A DNA stretch of 64,000 nt from Sulfurimonas sp. UBA2011. Lineage in GTDB: Bacteria > Campylobacterota > Campylobacteria > Campylobacterales > Sulfurimonadaceae. Within the stretch, counting starts at the first letter, position 1, and the number at the start of each line of letters is the position of its first letter. Position numbers and translations under genes: made by a program. This document shows positions 46,604 to 55,476 of the stretch, in pieces. Below the pieces are notes generated by a model, which worked only from the letters and a program-made list of their open reading frames with translations, did not search any database and had not been told where the DNA came from. The DNA is taken from assembly GCA_002335055.1 (NCBI GenBank), contig DDCH01000011.1:187753-251752 (forward strand), read 5' to 3'.

Positions 46604-46651
46604 ATAATCTCCTTGTAAATCAAATTAAAATGCAATTCTATCGAAAATAGG

Positions 46652-47170
46652 TTAAACCTGCTTTATATATTTATAATCTTTATTCATTGCAATTAATAAA
46701 TCAATATTTTCTTCTTGCAATTGAACAAATAACTCTTTTAATTTTTCATGTAAAGCTACAGCACTTAAATCTTGTTCGACTATCTTACTATAGTGTTTAA
46801 AAAAATCGCTATAAGGTGTAATCCCAACTGCAAGAACTATTGTAATATCAACATCACTAAAGTAAGTTTCCCAAGATGGTGTGATTTTTTTGATAACATT
46901 TTTTCTTGTCATATAGATAATAACAAATACTATCATCATCATAATAGACATAAAAACTATAAACATAACTATCTGAGTTACTAGTCCAACTTTCTCATAT
47001 ACGAAATCATTAAAAATAGCGAAGAACTCAATAAAAGGCATAGCGAGGATAATAATCTTAATAACTAAACTACTCATACCACCTACAGGTGCTGCGTTAA
47101 AGAGGCTTAATTTTTTCCCATTTTTGTTTGTAAAGGTTGATAAAATTGATTTAAGGGGGTAAGTTGACAT
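46652..47170 (-). CDS. Unknown two-helix membrane protein between two oxidase operons
   Basis: 172 residues with hydrophobic segments at about 38-55 and 65-88, a Lys-rich turn (TRKNVIKKI), and a soluble C-terminal part of about 80 residues with charged helices (EQDLSAVALHEKLKELF). I recognise no family. It lies 85 bp after cyoE and 48 bp before ccoN, on the same strand. It may belong to either oxidase gene set. The Met- and Ile-rich second helix is unusually hydrophobic. Confidence 0.7.
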   Translation of the reverse strand: MSTYPLKSILSTFTNKNGKKLSLFNAAPVGGMSSLVIKIIILAMPFIEFFAIFNDFVYEKVGLVTQIVMFIVFMSIMMMIVFVIIYMTRKNVIKKITPSWETYFSDVDITIVLAVGITPYSDFFKHYSKIVEQDLSAVALHEKLKELFVQLQEENIDLLIAMNKDYKYIKQV

Positions 47171-47255
47171 AAATTTTCCTAAAATAATCTAAATAAGTTT
47201 AAGAAATTATAGCAGGGGAAACTAAAAGTTTAGAAAATAGAGAAGACTCTATTTT

Positions 47256-48125
47256 CTAAGAAAGTGCATTAAATTTTAACATCTCATCAATAGTAACTAA
47301 AATAATAGTTAGTAAAAATGCAGCATTAATCTGGTAAAAAATCTTTCTTGCATGTTTAAGCTCAAAACTTTTAGATAAAAGTTGTAAACTGCTAGCAAAA
47401 CCAAGTAATCCAGTTATAACAAGTAATATAAGAATTACGTCACTTGCTGGATTAAATATACTCACCATAAAAATACCAGTTTGTATTGTAAAAACAAGCC
47501 ATACAAAAGTTAACTTTTGAAGTGTATTTTTACCAAAAAGTTTCATAGCAGTTGGATATCCACCATTATCATAATCACCGTAAAATAGCATTACTAGTAA
47601 CCAAAAATGTGGTACCTGCCATACAAAGTAAAAAAGACCTAAAGCATAAAACTCAACTTCTCCTAAACTATGTCCAGCTGCAATCCAACCAATAGCTGGA
47701 GGAATAACACCAAGTAAAGCACCAGGAACAACAGCTAAAGCACTAGTCTTCTTTAATGGAGTATAAACAATGTTATACCAAATAAATGCGAACAAAAATA
47801 AGTTTACACCTATCATACCAATAACATAATAAATTAATGCAAGTGAAGCAAGAATTAAAACGACTGCGATTATTACACCAGAAAGTGGTGACCACTTTCC
47901 AGATGCGATAGGTCTATTTTTTGTTCTCTCCATCAAAGCATCTTCTTTGTACTCTTGAACTTGATTAAGAGTTGAGACTCCCATAGCTACAAGAAGTACA
48001 GCAAAAGTTGATAAGAACATATCTGTTCCAATCTCGCCCTTTGCCATTATATAGGCGAAGAGAGCCGAAAGGCTCACTGCGAAAGAAAGAACAAATTTCG
48101 TAAGAATTCTTAGATCTCTAATCAT
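47256..48125 (-). CDS. ctaB: Protoheme IX farnesyltransferase
   Basis: 289-residue UbiA-type prenyltransferase that adds a farnesyl group to heme b, making heme o for the caa3-type oxidase. The two Asp-rich sites are NQVQEYKEDALMERTKNRP near residue 54 (split: NQVQEYKEDA and MERTKNRP) and YGDYDNGGYPTA near 190. Eight or nine helices are present. It overlaps coxB by 4 bp. A ctaA for the last step to heme a is not seen in the window, so the oxidase could carry heme o or ctaA is elsewhere. Confidence 0.93.
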   Translation of the reverse strand: MIRDLRILTKFVLSFAVSLSALFAYIMAKGEIGTDMFLSTFAVLLVAMGVSTLNQVQEYKEDALMERTKNRPIASGKWSPLSGVIIAVVLILASLALIYYVIGMIGVNLFLFAFIWYNIVYTPLKKTSALAVVPGALLGVIPPAIGWIAAGHSLGEVEFYALGLFYFVWQVPHFWLLVMLFYGDYDNGGYPTAMKLFGKNTLQKLTFVWLVFTIQTGIFMVSIFNPASDVILILLVITGLLGFASSLQLLSKSFELKHARKIFYQINAAFLLTIILVTIDEMLKFNALS

Positions 48126-49321
48126 TTTGTATTTTCGAGGTATTCCGCAATAGCTGAAACTTCTTCATCTGATACATAAGGGAATGCTGGCATTGTACCA
48201 ATCATACCCTCTTTACCGTTCTTTAATACATTACGTAAAAGGTCTACATCGTAACTTACAAGACTTGGAGATGTACCGTACTGACCTTTACCATCTTCAC
48301 CATGACATGAACTACATGCTGCAAATGAAGCAGGTTGTGTACCGATCATACCACCAGCTACATAAGCTGCAATTTCCTCAGCGTCTGTGCCTTCAGCCAT
48401 ACCAGCTGGCATTGCACCCATAGCATAACCAAGTTTCTCTTGACCATTTTCAATAACATCTAGAACTTGTTCTTTAGTCAATCTTCTTGTTTTAAGTGCA
48501 GGACCAACAAGTACCTTATCACTATCTACTGCATGACAACTTTTACAACCATGTTGTTGTAATATAGCATCACCTGAGTTACCATAGTCACCCTCTGGTG
48601 TTTCTTCATTACTATTGAACCAAGTGTTATATTCAGCTATTGGAAGTACAACAACTCTAGAGTACATATATGAGTGATCAGTACCACAGTACTCAGCACA
48701 CTCAATTTCGTATTCACCAACTTGATTAGAATTAAACCACTGCTTTGTAATACGACCTGGAACAACATCCTCTTTCATACGGAAAGCTGGGATAAAAAAT
48801 GCATGTAAAACGTCATCAATTGGTGCCGTCATATTTAAGATAATATTTGTGTTAACTGGTACATAAAGTGCCGATTTACCCATAGTACCTTTTTCAATAA
48901 GTTTTCCATTTTCATCTCTAACAGGTTTAGTATATGCTCCACCAAGTTTATGAACAAATCCACTTTCGTTTGCAGGATATTCATATCTCCATTTCCATTT
49001 ACTACCTTCAACTTCAACGACGATACTATCATCAATTGCTGGCATAGTTCTAGCTGTTACCATAGAAGTGTAACCGTACCAAAAACATACAAATAAAGTG
49101 ATTGTAGGAACAACTGTCCAAACAATCTCTAATAATGTATTGTGAGTAACATTTTGGATGTCTTCATCTTTAACATTATTTTCGCGATACTTCCATGCTA
49201 AATACACTAGTGGAATTGCAACCGAAGCAAAAAGAACTAGTGAAATCCATAAGTTGATTTCAAGAGCTTGTTGAATGTGTTCTGCGATTACTGTACCGCT
49301 TGTATTAAATCCTTGTAACAT
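48122..49321 (-). CDS. coxB: Cytochrome c oxidase subunit II fused to two cytochrome c domains
   Basis: 399-residue subunit II of the aa3-type oxidase. Two N-terminal helices (about 25-45 and 65-85) anchor a cupredoxin domain with the CuA motif CAEYCGTDHSYM near residue 210. Two heme c motifs follow, CKSCH near 253 and CSSCH near 333. caa3 oxidases usually carry one such domain; here there are two. The second domain, with its GTMPAFPYVSDEEVSAIAEYL end (last part AIAEYL), resembles the CcoP C-terminal module. It accepts electrons from cytochrome c. Fourth in coxA-coxC-coxD-coxB-ctaB. Confidence 0.95.
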   Translation of the reverse strand: MLQGFNTSGTVIAEHIQQALEINLWISLVLFASVAIPLVYLAWKYRENNVKDEDIQNVTHNTLLEIVWTVVPTITLFVCFWYGYTSMVTARTMPAIDDSIVVEVEGSKWKWRYEYPANESGFVHKLGGAYTKPVRDENGKLIEKGTMGKSALYVPVNTNIILNMTAPIDDVLHAFFIPAFRMKEDVVPGRITKQWFNSNQVGEYEIECAEYCGTDHSYMYSRVVVLPIAEYNTWFNSNEETPEGDYGNSGDAILQQHGCKSCHAVDSDKVLVGPALKTRRLTKEQVLDVIENGQEKLGYAMGAMPAGMAEGTDAEEIAAYVAGGMIGTQPASFAACSSCHGEDGKGQYGTSPSLVSYDVDLLRNVLKNGKEGMIGTMPAFPYVSDEEVSAIAEYLENTK

Positions 49322-49330
49322 ATGGCCTCC

Positions 49331-49765
49331 TTAGTGCTCTGAGTGTGTAGCTTCATGACTAGCACCACTCGTATGTTCTGATGTAGTATGACTACTCTCA
49401 GAGCTTGCTGAGTGATGACCAGCTGTAGGGCTACCAGCACTCGTTGTAGCAGATGAGATATGACTTTCATCTACATATTGAAAATTATTTACATCGTATA
49501 TTACGATTGAAAAGAAAAATATAACGATAAAAACAGCAAAAGATACTGTCCAACCGATTAAAGTTTCACCTTTTAGGTGCATATAATAAAATAAAATAAT
49601 AATTGCTTTAATTAGACCAATTAATAACTGTACTACAAAAGTAGCATCTGTTAAAAACATACTTGGCTGAATAAAAGTAATAGTAGTTAAAATTAAAAGT
49701 CCTATTAGAACCTTATAATAACCACCTTTTTCTGCTTGATAATCTACTTTTGCATTAGTGCTCAT
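49331..49765 (-). CDS. coxD: Oxidase subunit IV with Ser/Thr/His-rich tail
   Basis: 144-residue small membrane subunit of the aa3-type oxidase. Three hydrophobic segments (about residues 15-32, 40-57 and 70-90) match the prokaryotic subunit IV family. The C-terminal 45 residues are low-complexity Ser, Thr, Ala, Gly and His, with about nine His residues (for example AGHHSASS and SHEATHSEH). Start chosen at ATG 49765 with a GGAGG site; it overlaps coxC by 11 bp. The tail could bind metal or be a flexible linker; neither is shown. Confidence 0.85.
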   Translation of the reverse strand: MSTNAKVDYQAEKGGYYKVLIGLLILTTITFIQPSMFLTDATFVVQLLIGLIKAIIILFYYMHLKGETLIGWTVSFAVFIVIFFFSIVIYDVNNFQYVDESHISSATTSAGSPTAGHHSASSESSHTTSEHTSGASHEATHSEH

Positions 49766-50495
49766 TATTATGTCCTCCAAAAAGTGATCCGATATCTGGT
49801 AAATTGTATCCACCAGCATCAGCACCAATCATATAGAAATAAGGAAAAACAAATACCCAGATTAAGTGAACTAAATCCCAGTAAAGTGCGATATTCCAGT
49901 AAAGGATATGGTGATCTGTAGTTACTTTGTTTGCATTAATACGCTTAAGTAACCATAACATAAGACCAATACCTATGATAATGTGAAAACCATGTAAACC
50001 AGTCATTGTGAAGTACATACCAAAGAATAGTATCTGACCAAATGGCTTAGAATGTGCATTTCCAGACTGAAGTGCATCAAGACCTAAGAAAACACCGTGA
50101 TGGAACTCTAAAGACCACTCAATTGCTTTTACTCCTAAGAATAAAGAAGCAAAAAAGATAGTAGCCCAAATCATAAGTTTAGCACCCTTAACATCACCAC
50201 TACGGAACTTAAGTAAACCAAGACCCATAGTAAGTGCAGATATAAGAAGTACTACTGTATTAAAACCACCAAGAACTCTATTTAAAGATGCAGATGCATC
50301 GATATAATCTTGATGATGAAGTGTAAAGTAATATGTAAGAACCATAAACATAGCTCCAAACATAAGAACTTCAGTTAACATAAATAACCAAAATCCTAAT
50401 TTACCACCGTAAAAGTCACCTTGCCAGCCTTGAACTTCATGTTCAACACCATCGCGAGTAGTCGCGATTTCTGGTACGTATGCGTGATCAGACAT
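49755..50495 (-). CDS. coxC: Cytochrome c oxidase subunit III
   Basis: 246-residue membrane subunit with about seven helices. Typical segments are LFMLTEVLMFGAMF near residue 37, FLGVKAIEWSLEFHHG near 122, and MTGLHGFHIIIGIG near 165, with the conserved VHLIWVFVFPY near the end. It stabilises subunit I and the proton path. Starts inside the coxA stop codon (TAATG) and overlaps coxD by 11 bp. Confidence 0.96.
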   Translation of the reverse strand: MSDHAYVPEIATTRDGVEHEVQGWQGDFYGGKLGFWLFMLTEVLMFGAMFMVLTYYFTLHHQDYIDASASLNRVLGGFNTVVLLISALTMGLGLLKFRSGDVKGAKLMIWATIFFASLFLGVKAIEWSLEFHHGVFLGLDALQSGNAHSKPFGQILFFGMYFTMTGLHGFHIIIGIGLMLWLLKRINANKVTTDHHILYWNIALYWDLVHLIWVFVFPYFYMIGADAGGYNLPDIGSLFGGHNNEH

Positions 50496-52150
50496 TAGTC
50501 AATCCTTTTCATAGTTTCATAATCAAACTTAACCACTGGTTTACCATGATGATACTCATATGGGTTGAAGTCAACATAAGGAACTTTAGTATGGTTCTCT
50601 AATGGTGGTGGTGAACTTGGTAAGTGCCACTCAAGAGTAGTTCCTTCCCATGGATTAGTACCAGAAAGCTCTCCAGTATTCCAATTAGAAAGGAAGTTCC
50701 AAAACATTAGAAGAAGACCAGATAAAATTACGATTGCACCGATACCAGAAATTTGGTGATAAATCTCAAATTCAGGAAGGTAATCAAAATAACGTCTAGG
50801 CATACCGTAGTAACCAGCGATAAACATTGGGAACCAAAGTAAGTTGATACCGACAAAGTTTAACCAGAATGCTGTTTTAGCAACACTCTCATTGTACATT
50901 CTACCTGTAACTACTGGATACCAATAGTGAAGACCAGCGAAAAATAAGAAAACAACTCCACCAAGAATAGCATAGTGAAAGTGAGCAACAGAGTAGTAAG
51001 TATCTTGAAGGTGAATATCAGCACCAACCATAGCAATAGTTACACCTGTAAGACCACCAATAGCGAAAGTAATAATAGTTCCAAGTGCCCATAACATAGG
51101 TGTTTCAAGAATAACTTTACCCTTGTACATTGTAGCAATCCAGTCATAGAACTTAATACCTGTTGGAATAGCAACAAAGAATGTAAGGAATGAGAAAATT
51201 GTTTTAGCAATGTCTGACATACCAGAAGTAAATAAGTGGTGACCCCATACTAAATAACCGATACCTGCGATTGATGCAGATGAAAGTGCGATTGTACGGT
51301 AACCAAAGATTTCTCTTCTTGAAAATACAGGAATAATTTCTGACATAATACCAAATGCTGGTAAAATCATTAAATAAACTGCTGGGTGAGAATAAATCCA
51401 AAAGAGGTGCTCAAATAATACTGGATCTCCACCTTTAGCAGGATCAAAAATACCAATACCGAAGTACTTCTCTAAAATAGCAAGAATAAGTGTAATACCT
51501 ACAACTGGAGTTGCAAGAAGTTGAATCCATGCTGTTGCATATATTCCCCATACAAATAAAGGCATTTTAAAGAAACCCATACCTGGAGCACGAAGACGGT
51601 GAATAGTTACAAGAAAGTTAAGACCTGTAAGAATTGAAGCCATACCAAGAACAAATGCAGCAACAAGTGTAGTAATTACATTTGTGTTTGTATTTAAACT
51701 ATATGGTGCATAAAATGTCCAACCTGTATCTGCAAAACCGTTACCAGTCCATAAAGATGAAAGTGCTATTAAACATCCTAAAATGTATAACCAGAATGTA
51801 AACCAGTTAAGACGTGGGAAAGATACATCTTTTGCCCCAATCATTAATGGCATAACAATATTTCCAAATACTGCTGGAATACCTGGAATGATAAATAAGA
51901 AAATCATAATAACACCGTGAAGTGTAAAGGCTTGATTAAATGTATCACCATCCATAATTTGTGCACCTGGTGCAAATAACTCTATTCTCATTGCCATTGC
52001 CGTAGCGATTGCAATAAAAAAGAATGTGAACATAACTGCTGCATACATAACACCAATACGTTTATGGTCTACTGTTAGTAGCCATTGCATAACTTTGGTT
52101 TTTGGGTGACCAATCGCACAGTGTGTTTCGTCGAAATAACTTTTACTCAT
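50495..52150 (-). CDS. coxA: Cytochrome c oxidase subunit I, A2-type heme-copper oxidase
   Basis: 551-residue core subunit with 12 helices. Heme ligands are in FTLHGVIMIF and YSVAHFHYAI; copper ligands in IYSHPAVYLMILPAFG and WGHHLFTSGM. The helix VI motif is YSHPAVY, not the GHPEVY of mitochondrial-type enzymes; this Tyr-Ser pair in place of the proton-channel Glu marks the A2 subfamily, as in Thermus caa3. Start chosen at ATG 52150 with an AAGGAG site (551 residues); an in-frame upstream ATG overlaps the SCO gene more. Adjacent to the cbb3 operon. It would work as a low-affinity oxidase. Confidence 0.96.
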   Translation of the reverse strand: MSKSYFDETHCAIGHPKTKVMQWLLTVDHKRIGVMYAAVMFTFFFIAIATAMAMRIELFAPGAQIMDGDTFNQAFTLHGVIMIFLFIIPGIPAVFGNIVMPLMIGAKDVSFPRLNWFTFWLYILGCLIALSSLWTGNGFADTGWTFYAPYSLNTNTNVITTLVAAFVLGMASILTGLNFLVTIHRLRAPGMGFFKMPLFVWGIYATAWIQLLATPVVGITLILAILEKYFGIGIFDPAKGGDPVLFEHLFWIYSHPAVYLMILPAFGIMSEIIPVFSRREIFGYRTIALSSASIAGIGYLVWGHHLFTSGMSDIAKTIFSFLTFFVAIPTGIKFYDWIATMYKGKVILETPMLWALGTIITFAIGGLTGVTIAMVGADIHLQDTYYSVAHFHYAILGGVVFLFFAGLHYWYPVVTGRMYNESVAKTAFWLNFVGINLLWFPMFIAGYYGMPRRYFDYLPEFEIYHQISGIGAIVILSGLLLMFWNFLSNWNTGELSGTNPWEGTTLEWHLPSSPPPLENHTKVPYVDFNPYEYHHGKPVVKFDYETMKRID

Positions 52151-52931
52151 TGTCTTCTCCTTTTTTTTGGTGGTCGTCTTCTTTTCTGCCTGATTTAACA
52201 AGCCAAATGAAAAATACCAATACTATTGTTATCATTACTGTTGCTGCAATTTTCTCCCAAACAAAAACATAAGTTTTTCCTTTAGGGTCATATGCAAAAC
52301 AAAATAGTAATGTTTTTGCTATTGTTGGTCCTACTTTACCGTCTGAAGCTTCTATCACAGACATTTTCACATCAAATGGAAGTTGGTCAATACCGTTAAG
52401 GTATCTCGTAATCTTTCCCTCTGGGGATAATACTATTAATGCAGCACCATGGATGTACTCTACCACTCCAGTAGATAAAACATCTTTTTGGAAATAAAAT
52501 CCAACTTCATCTGCTAAGACCTTAGAACTTCCATCTTTTCCGATAACAAAACTCCAAGCATCCGTGTCAAATGCTCTCGTCATAGATGCTAAAAGATTTC
52601 TCTTTTTAGCTGCTGCTAAAGGGCCTGTTTCAGTTTCTGCGAAACTTACTGTCAGAACTCGATAGTCGACATTTTCTTCTAAATCTAATCTACCCAACAT
52701 ATCAGCCATATCATTTAGCTGTGGTGTACAAATACCAGAACATCTAAAGTAATTTAATGTTAATAATGTCGGCTTGCCGTCCATCAACTCCCGAAGAGTA
52801 ACCACTTCTGATTTTTCGTTAATAAACTTTAAATCAAGTGAAACACTATCCCCTAATTTCTCTGATATTCCTAACTGACTTGCATATAGAAAGTTCATGA
52901 ATAAAGATATGACTAATATGTATCTAAGCAT
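52143..52931 (-). CDS. SCO1/SenC copper chaperone next to coxA
   Basis: 262-residue thioredoxin-fold protein with a signal or anchor at the N-terminus and a C-terminal helix (about 227-247). Copper ligands: CSGIC (Cys-x-x-x-Cys) near residue 66 and the His in VVEYIHGAALI near 158. SCO proteins deliver copper to the CuA site of subunit II. It overlaps the coxA start by 8 bp. A paralogue lies directly upstream at 53047-53832. Confidence 0.9.
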   Translation of the reverse strand: MLRYILVISLFMNFLYASQLGISEKLGDSVSLDLKFINEKSEVVTLRELMDGKPTLLTLNYFRCSGICTPQLNDMADMLGRLDLEENVDYRVLTVSFAETETGPLAAAKKRNLLASMTRAFDTDAWSFVIGKDGSSKVLADEVGFYFQKDVLSTGVVEYIHGAALIVLSPEGKITRYLNGIDQLPFDVKMSVIEASDGKVGPTIAKTLLFCFAYDPKGKTYVFVWEKIAATVMITIVLVFFIWLVKSGRKEDDHQKKGEDNE

Positions 52932-53046
52932 AGATTATCCTTGCGTCTTAATTTCCTCAATATAAATACTGAAAAATATACGGAAGTATACTTAAAAATA
53001 GATTAATAATACTTGAATCAGTTATTATTATTGTTTATTTTAAGTA

Positions 53047-53832
53047 TTATATTTCCTTATCTTTTTCGTCTCTATTACGATTTGATTTGCCACCTCTTAT
53101 AAGATATACTAATAAACCTATAACTACACTCAACATCAATACAGCCCACACTTTACTGCCCATTTTAACCATAATGAAACCTTCTTGTTTTTCAGAAAAA
53201 CAGTATGGAGAATTTTTAGAAATTGTTGGACAAACTATCTCTTTTTTCGCTTCATTAAGTGCCATTTTTACATCTGTTGATAGTTGTTCAATTCCACTCA
53301 TATATCGTGTAATTTTCCCTGTTGGAGAGAGTACAATTAGTGCTGCTCCATGAATATAATCTACTCTTCCATCTTTTCCTACTGTTTTTTCAAATTTAAA
53401 ACCTACACTATCTGCTAATCTACCAGAACTATTGTTCTCGCCTATAACAAAATGCCATGCATCTTGAACAAAAGTGCGATTCATAGAGTGAATAAGGTTC
53501 TTTTTCTTAGCTACTGCTAGTTCTGGTGTTTCATCTTCAGCAAAGTCAACAGTGATAACTTTATAGTCAGTATTTTCCGCTAAATGAAGTCTACTTAACA
53601 TGATAGCCATGTCATTAAGTTGAGGAGAACATATACCCGCACATTTAAAATAATTTAATGTAAGAAGTGTTGGTTTGCCATCCATAAGTTCTTTCAGAGT
53701 TACACGCTCAGATTGCTCGTTAATGAAAATCAAGTCTAGGGGAACCATGTCTCCTAGTTTTTCGTTTACACCAAGCCCTTCTGAGTGAAGAAGTTGCATA
53801 CATAAGAGTAGTATTGTGAGATATTTTGCCAT
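53047..53832 (-). CDS. Second SCO1/SenC copper chaperone
   Basis: 261-residue paralogue of the preceding SCO protein, with the same plan: signal peptide ending at LLHSEG, CAGIC copper motif near residue 65, His in VDYIHGAALIVLSP near 165, and a C-terminal membrane helix. It begins at ATG 53832, nine bases after an AAAGG site, rather than a TTG 18 bp upstream. 115 bp separate it from the other SCO gene. Tandem duplicates may serve two oxidases or two copper sites. Confidence 0.9.
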   Translation of the reverse strand: MAKYLTILLLCMQLLHSEGLGVNEKLGDMVPLDLIFINEQSERVTLKELMDGKPTLLTLNYFKCAGICSPQLNDMAIMLSRLHLAENTDYKVITVDFAEDETPELAVAKKKNLIHSMNRTFVQDAWHFVIGENNSSGRLADSVGFKFEKTVGKDGRVDYIHGAALIVLSPTGKITRYMSGIEQLSTDVKMALNEAKKEIVCPTISKNSPYCFSEKQEGFIMVKMGSKVWAVLMLSVVIGLLVYLIRGGKSNRNRDEKDKEI

Positions 53833-53863
53833 TTGGAAACCTTTAGTCAAGTAATTTTTCGGA

Positions 53864-53869
53864 ATTATA
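53864..53869 (-). promoter_or_regulatory. Likely -10 element of the sco-cox operon
   Basis: Reads TATAAT on the minus strand, 31 bp before the SCO start at 53832; no clear -35 box. It would drive the run of minus-strand genes that includes the oxidase operon. Confidence 0.4.
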
Positions 53870-53907
53870 CTTAAGTTACAGTTGATTTAATGTTAAGAAA
53901 AAATAGC

Positions 53908-54333
53908 TTATAAAAGTTTTTTAGGTTTAAAAAGTAGAAGTGCCGATAAGGCAATACAAGAAAAAAGTAGGAAAAAAAGTACATTCGCAGAGAGTTTGAA
54001 TGCTATAACTCCAAAAACTGTATTACCTTGAATAATCAAAAAAAGTAGTAATTTTGTATGTTTTGTGAGTTTAGCTTTAAATGCATTACTTGCTGAATTT
54101 TTTTTCAGAAAACGGATATGTCTATGCATCAATATATAGTAGATGATAAATAGTTCAATTATTTTATATACTATTAAAGCATATATAAAGTACATATTGT
54201 ACTTTCCATCAAAATAATCTAGAGGAGAAAGGGTGAAAAAAAGGTTAAAAACAAGTGCCATACTTGCGAAGAGTGCAAGTAATTTTAATATAAAAAACTT
54301 GCGCTTTTCTAGAGTACTAACTAGATCTTGCAT
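53908..54333 (-). CDS. Unknown four-helix membrane protein
   Basis: 141 residues with four hydrophobic segments (about 12-30, 42-64, 92-108 and 112-132) and a basic cytoplasmic loop (KKNSASNAFKAKLTKHTK, split KKNSASNAF and KAKLTKHTK). No family recognised. It overlaps the end of carA by 17 bp and is probably its last co-transcribed gene. Confidence 0.7.
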   Translation of the reverse strand: MQDLVSTLEKRKFFILKLLALFASMALVFNLFFTLSPLDYFDGKYNMYFIYALIVYKIIELFIIYYILMHRHIRFLKKNSASNAFKAKLTKHTKLLLFLIIQGNTVFGVIAFKLSANVLFFLLFSCIALSALLLFKPKKLL

Positions 54334-55471
54334 TGAGCATTAAAGTAAGGAATTCACTAAAGATATAAGCACTCTCTTTTGGTCCAGGACTAGCTTCTGG
54401 GTGATGCTGCACTGAAAATATTGGTTCATTCTTATATTTTAAACCTTCTATTGTATTATCAAAAAGGTTCGTATGTGTAACTTCTGCAATCTCTACGATA
54501 TTATCAGGAACATTATAGTTATGGTTTTGTGCTGTAATCTCTACAAGACCTGTTTTTTCATTTTTAACAGGATGATTTCCACCATGATGACCAAACTTTA
54601 GTTTAAAAGTATCATAACCATGTGATATTGAAAGCAGTTGATGACCTAAACAGATAGCAAATATTGGAATCTTTGCCGCTATTAGGATTTTAATCTGCTC
54701 TTGTTCTTTTTTTAATACAAGGGGATCACCAGGACCATTTGAAAGAAAAACACCATCAATAGTTTTATTATTATACTGAGCTATTAAATCATCAGCTTTA
54801 AAATTATTAGGAATAACTTCCACACCCATACCAGCGGATACAATTTCATTTAAGATATTACGTTTAACACCAAAGTCTATAACAGCTACATTAGCTTTAA
54901 CTTCAGGTGCATCTTCATACTCAAATCCACTCATTTTATTATAAGTACTTTGAGTGTGTTTGTAAGCTTTTTTTGTACTCACTTGCTCTATATAGTTCAC
55001 ATCTTCGATGCGAGGTGTATCAGCTAAAAGTTTTTTGAGTTCTTCTTTGTCATTAATTTTTGTAGAGGCTATCATCATCATAGCACCCTCATCTCTAATC
55101 ATCTTTGTTAGGTATCTTGTATCTAAATCACAGATTCCCATAACATTATGTTGAGTTAAAAATGCAGCTAATGATTCTTCTGCTCTAAAGTTTGAGTAAC
55201 GTTCTTGGTATTTACGAACGATCATCCCTTTAGCATGTGCAGACTTACTTTCCATATCTTGCACATTTACACCTACATTTCCAATTTCAGGCATTGTAAA
55301 TGTAACAAATTGTCCCGCATATGAAGGATCACTCATAATCTCTTGGTAACCTGTCAGAGAAGTATTAAATACTATCTCACCTACAACTGTAGTATCAGCA
55401 CCAAAACTTTTTGCTTCTAAATATGTTCCATTTTCTAAGTAAATATATACTGTTTTTAAAGGCTTACTCAT
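54317..55471 (-). CDS. carA: Carbamoyl-phosphate synthase small subunit
   Basis: Glutamine amidotransferase subunit that supplies ammonia to CarB for arginine and pyrimidine synthesis. The 384-residue protein has the N-terminal domain with GYQEIMSDPSYAGQ and the class I amidotransferase domain: SNGPGDP, nucleophile Cys in FAICLGHQLL, and HHPEASPGP with the His-Glu pair. It follows DUF507 by 5 bp and overlaps the small membrane protein gene. carB is not in the window. Confidence 0.98.
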   Translation of the reverse strand: MSKPLKTVYIYLENGTYLEAKSFGADTTVVGEIVFNTSLTGYQEIMSDPSYAGQFVTFTMPEIGNVGVNVQDMESKSAHAKGMIVRKYQERYSNFRAEESLAAFLTQHNVMGICDLDTRYLTKMIRDEGAMMMIASTKINDKEELKKLLADTPRIEDVNYIEQVSTKKAYKHTQSTYNKMSGFEYEDAPEVKANVAVIDFGVKRNILNEIVSAGMGVEVIPNNFKADDLIAQYNNKTIDGVFLSNGPGDPLVLKKEQEQIKILIAAKIPIFAICLGHQLLSISHGYDTFKLKFGHHGGNHPVKNEKTGLVEITAQNHNYNVPDNIVEIAEVTHTNLFDNTIEGLKYKNEPIFSVQHHPEASPGPKESAYIFSEFLTLMLNARSS

Positions 55472-55476
55472 CTTTA

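Noticed and set aside
49766..49828. Upstream in-frame extension of CoxD
   Set aside because: It lies inside coxC; the inner ATG at 49765 has a GGAGG site with correct spacing.
52151..52201. Upstream in-frame extension of CoxA
   Set aside because: Lys-rich and overlapping the SCO gene; the ATG at 52150 has an AAGGAG site and matches family starts.
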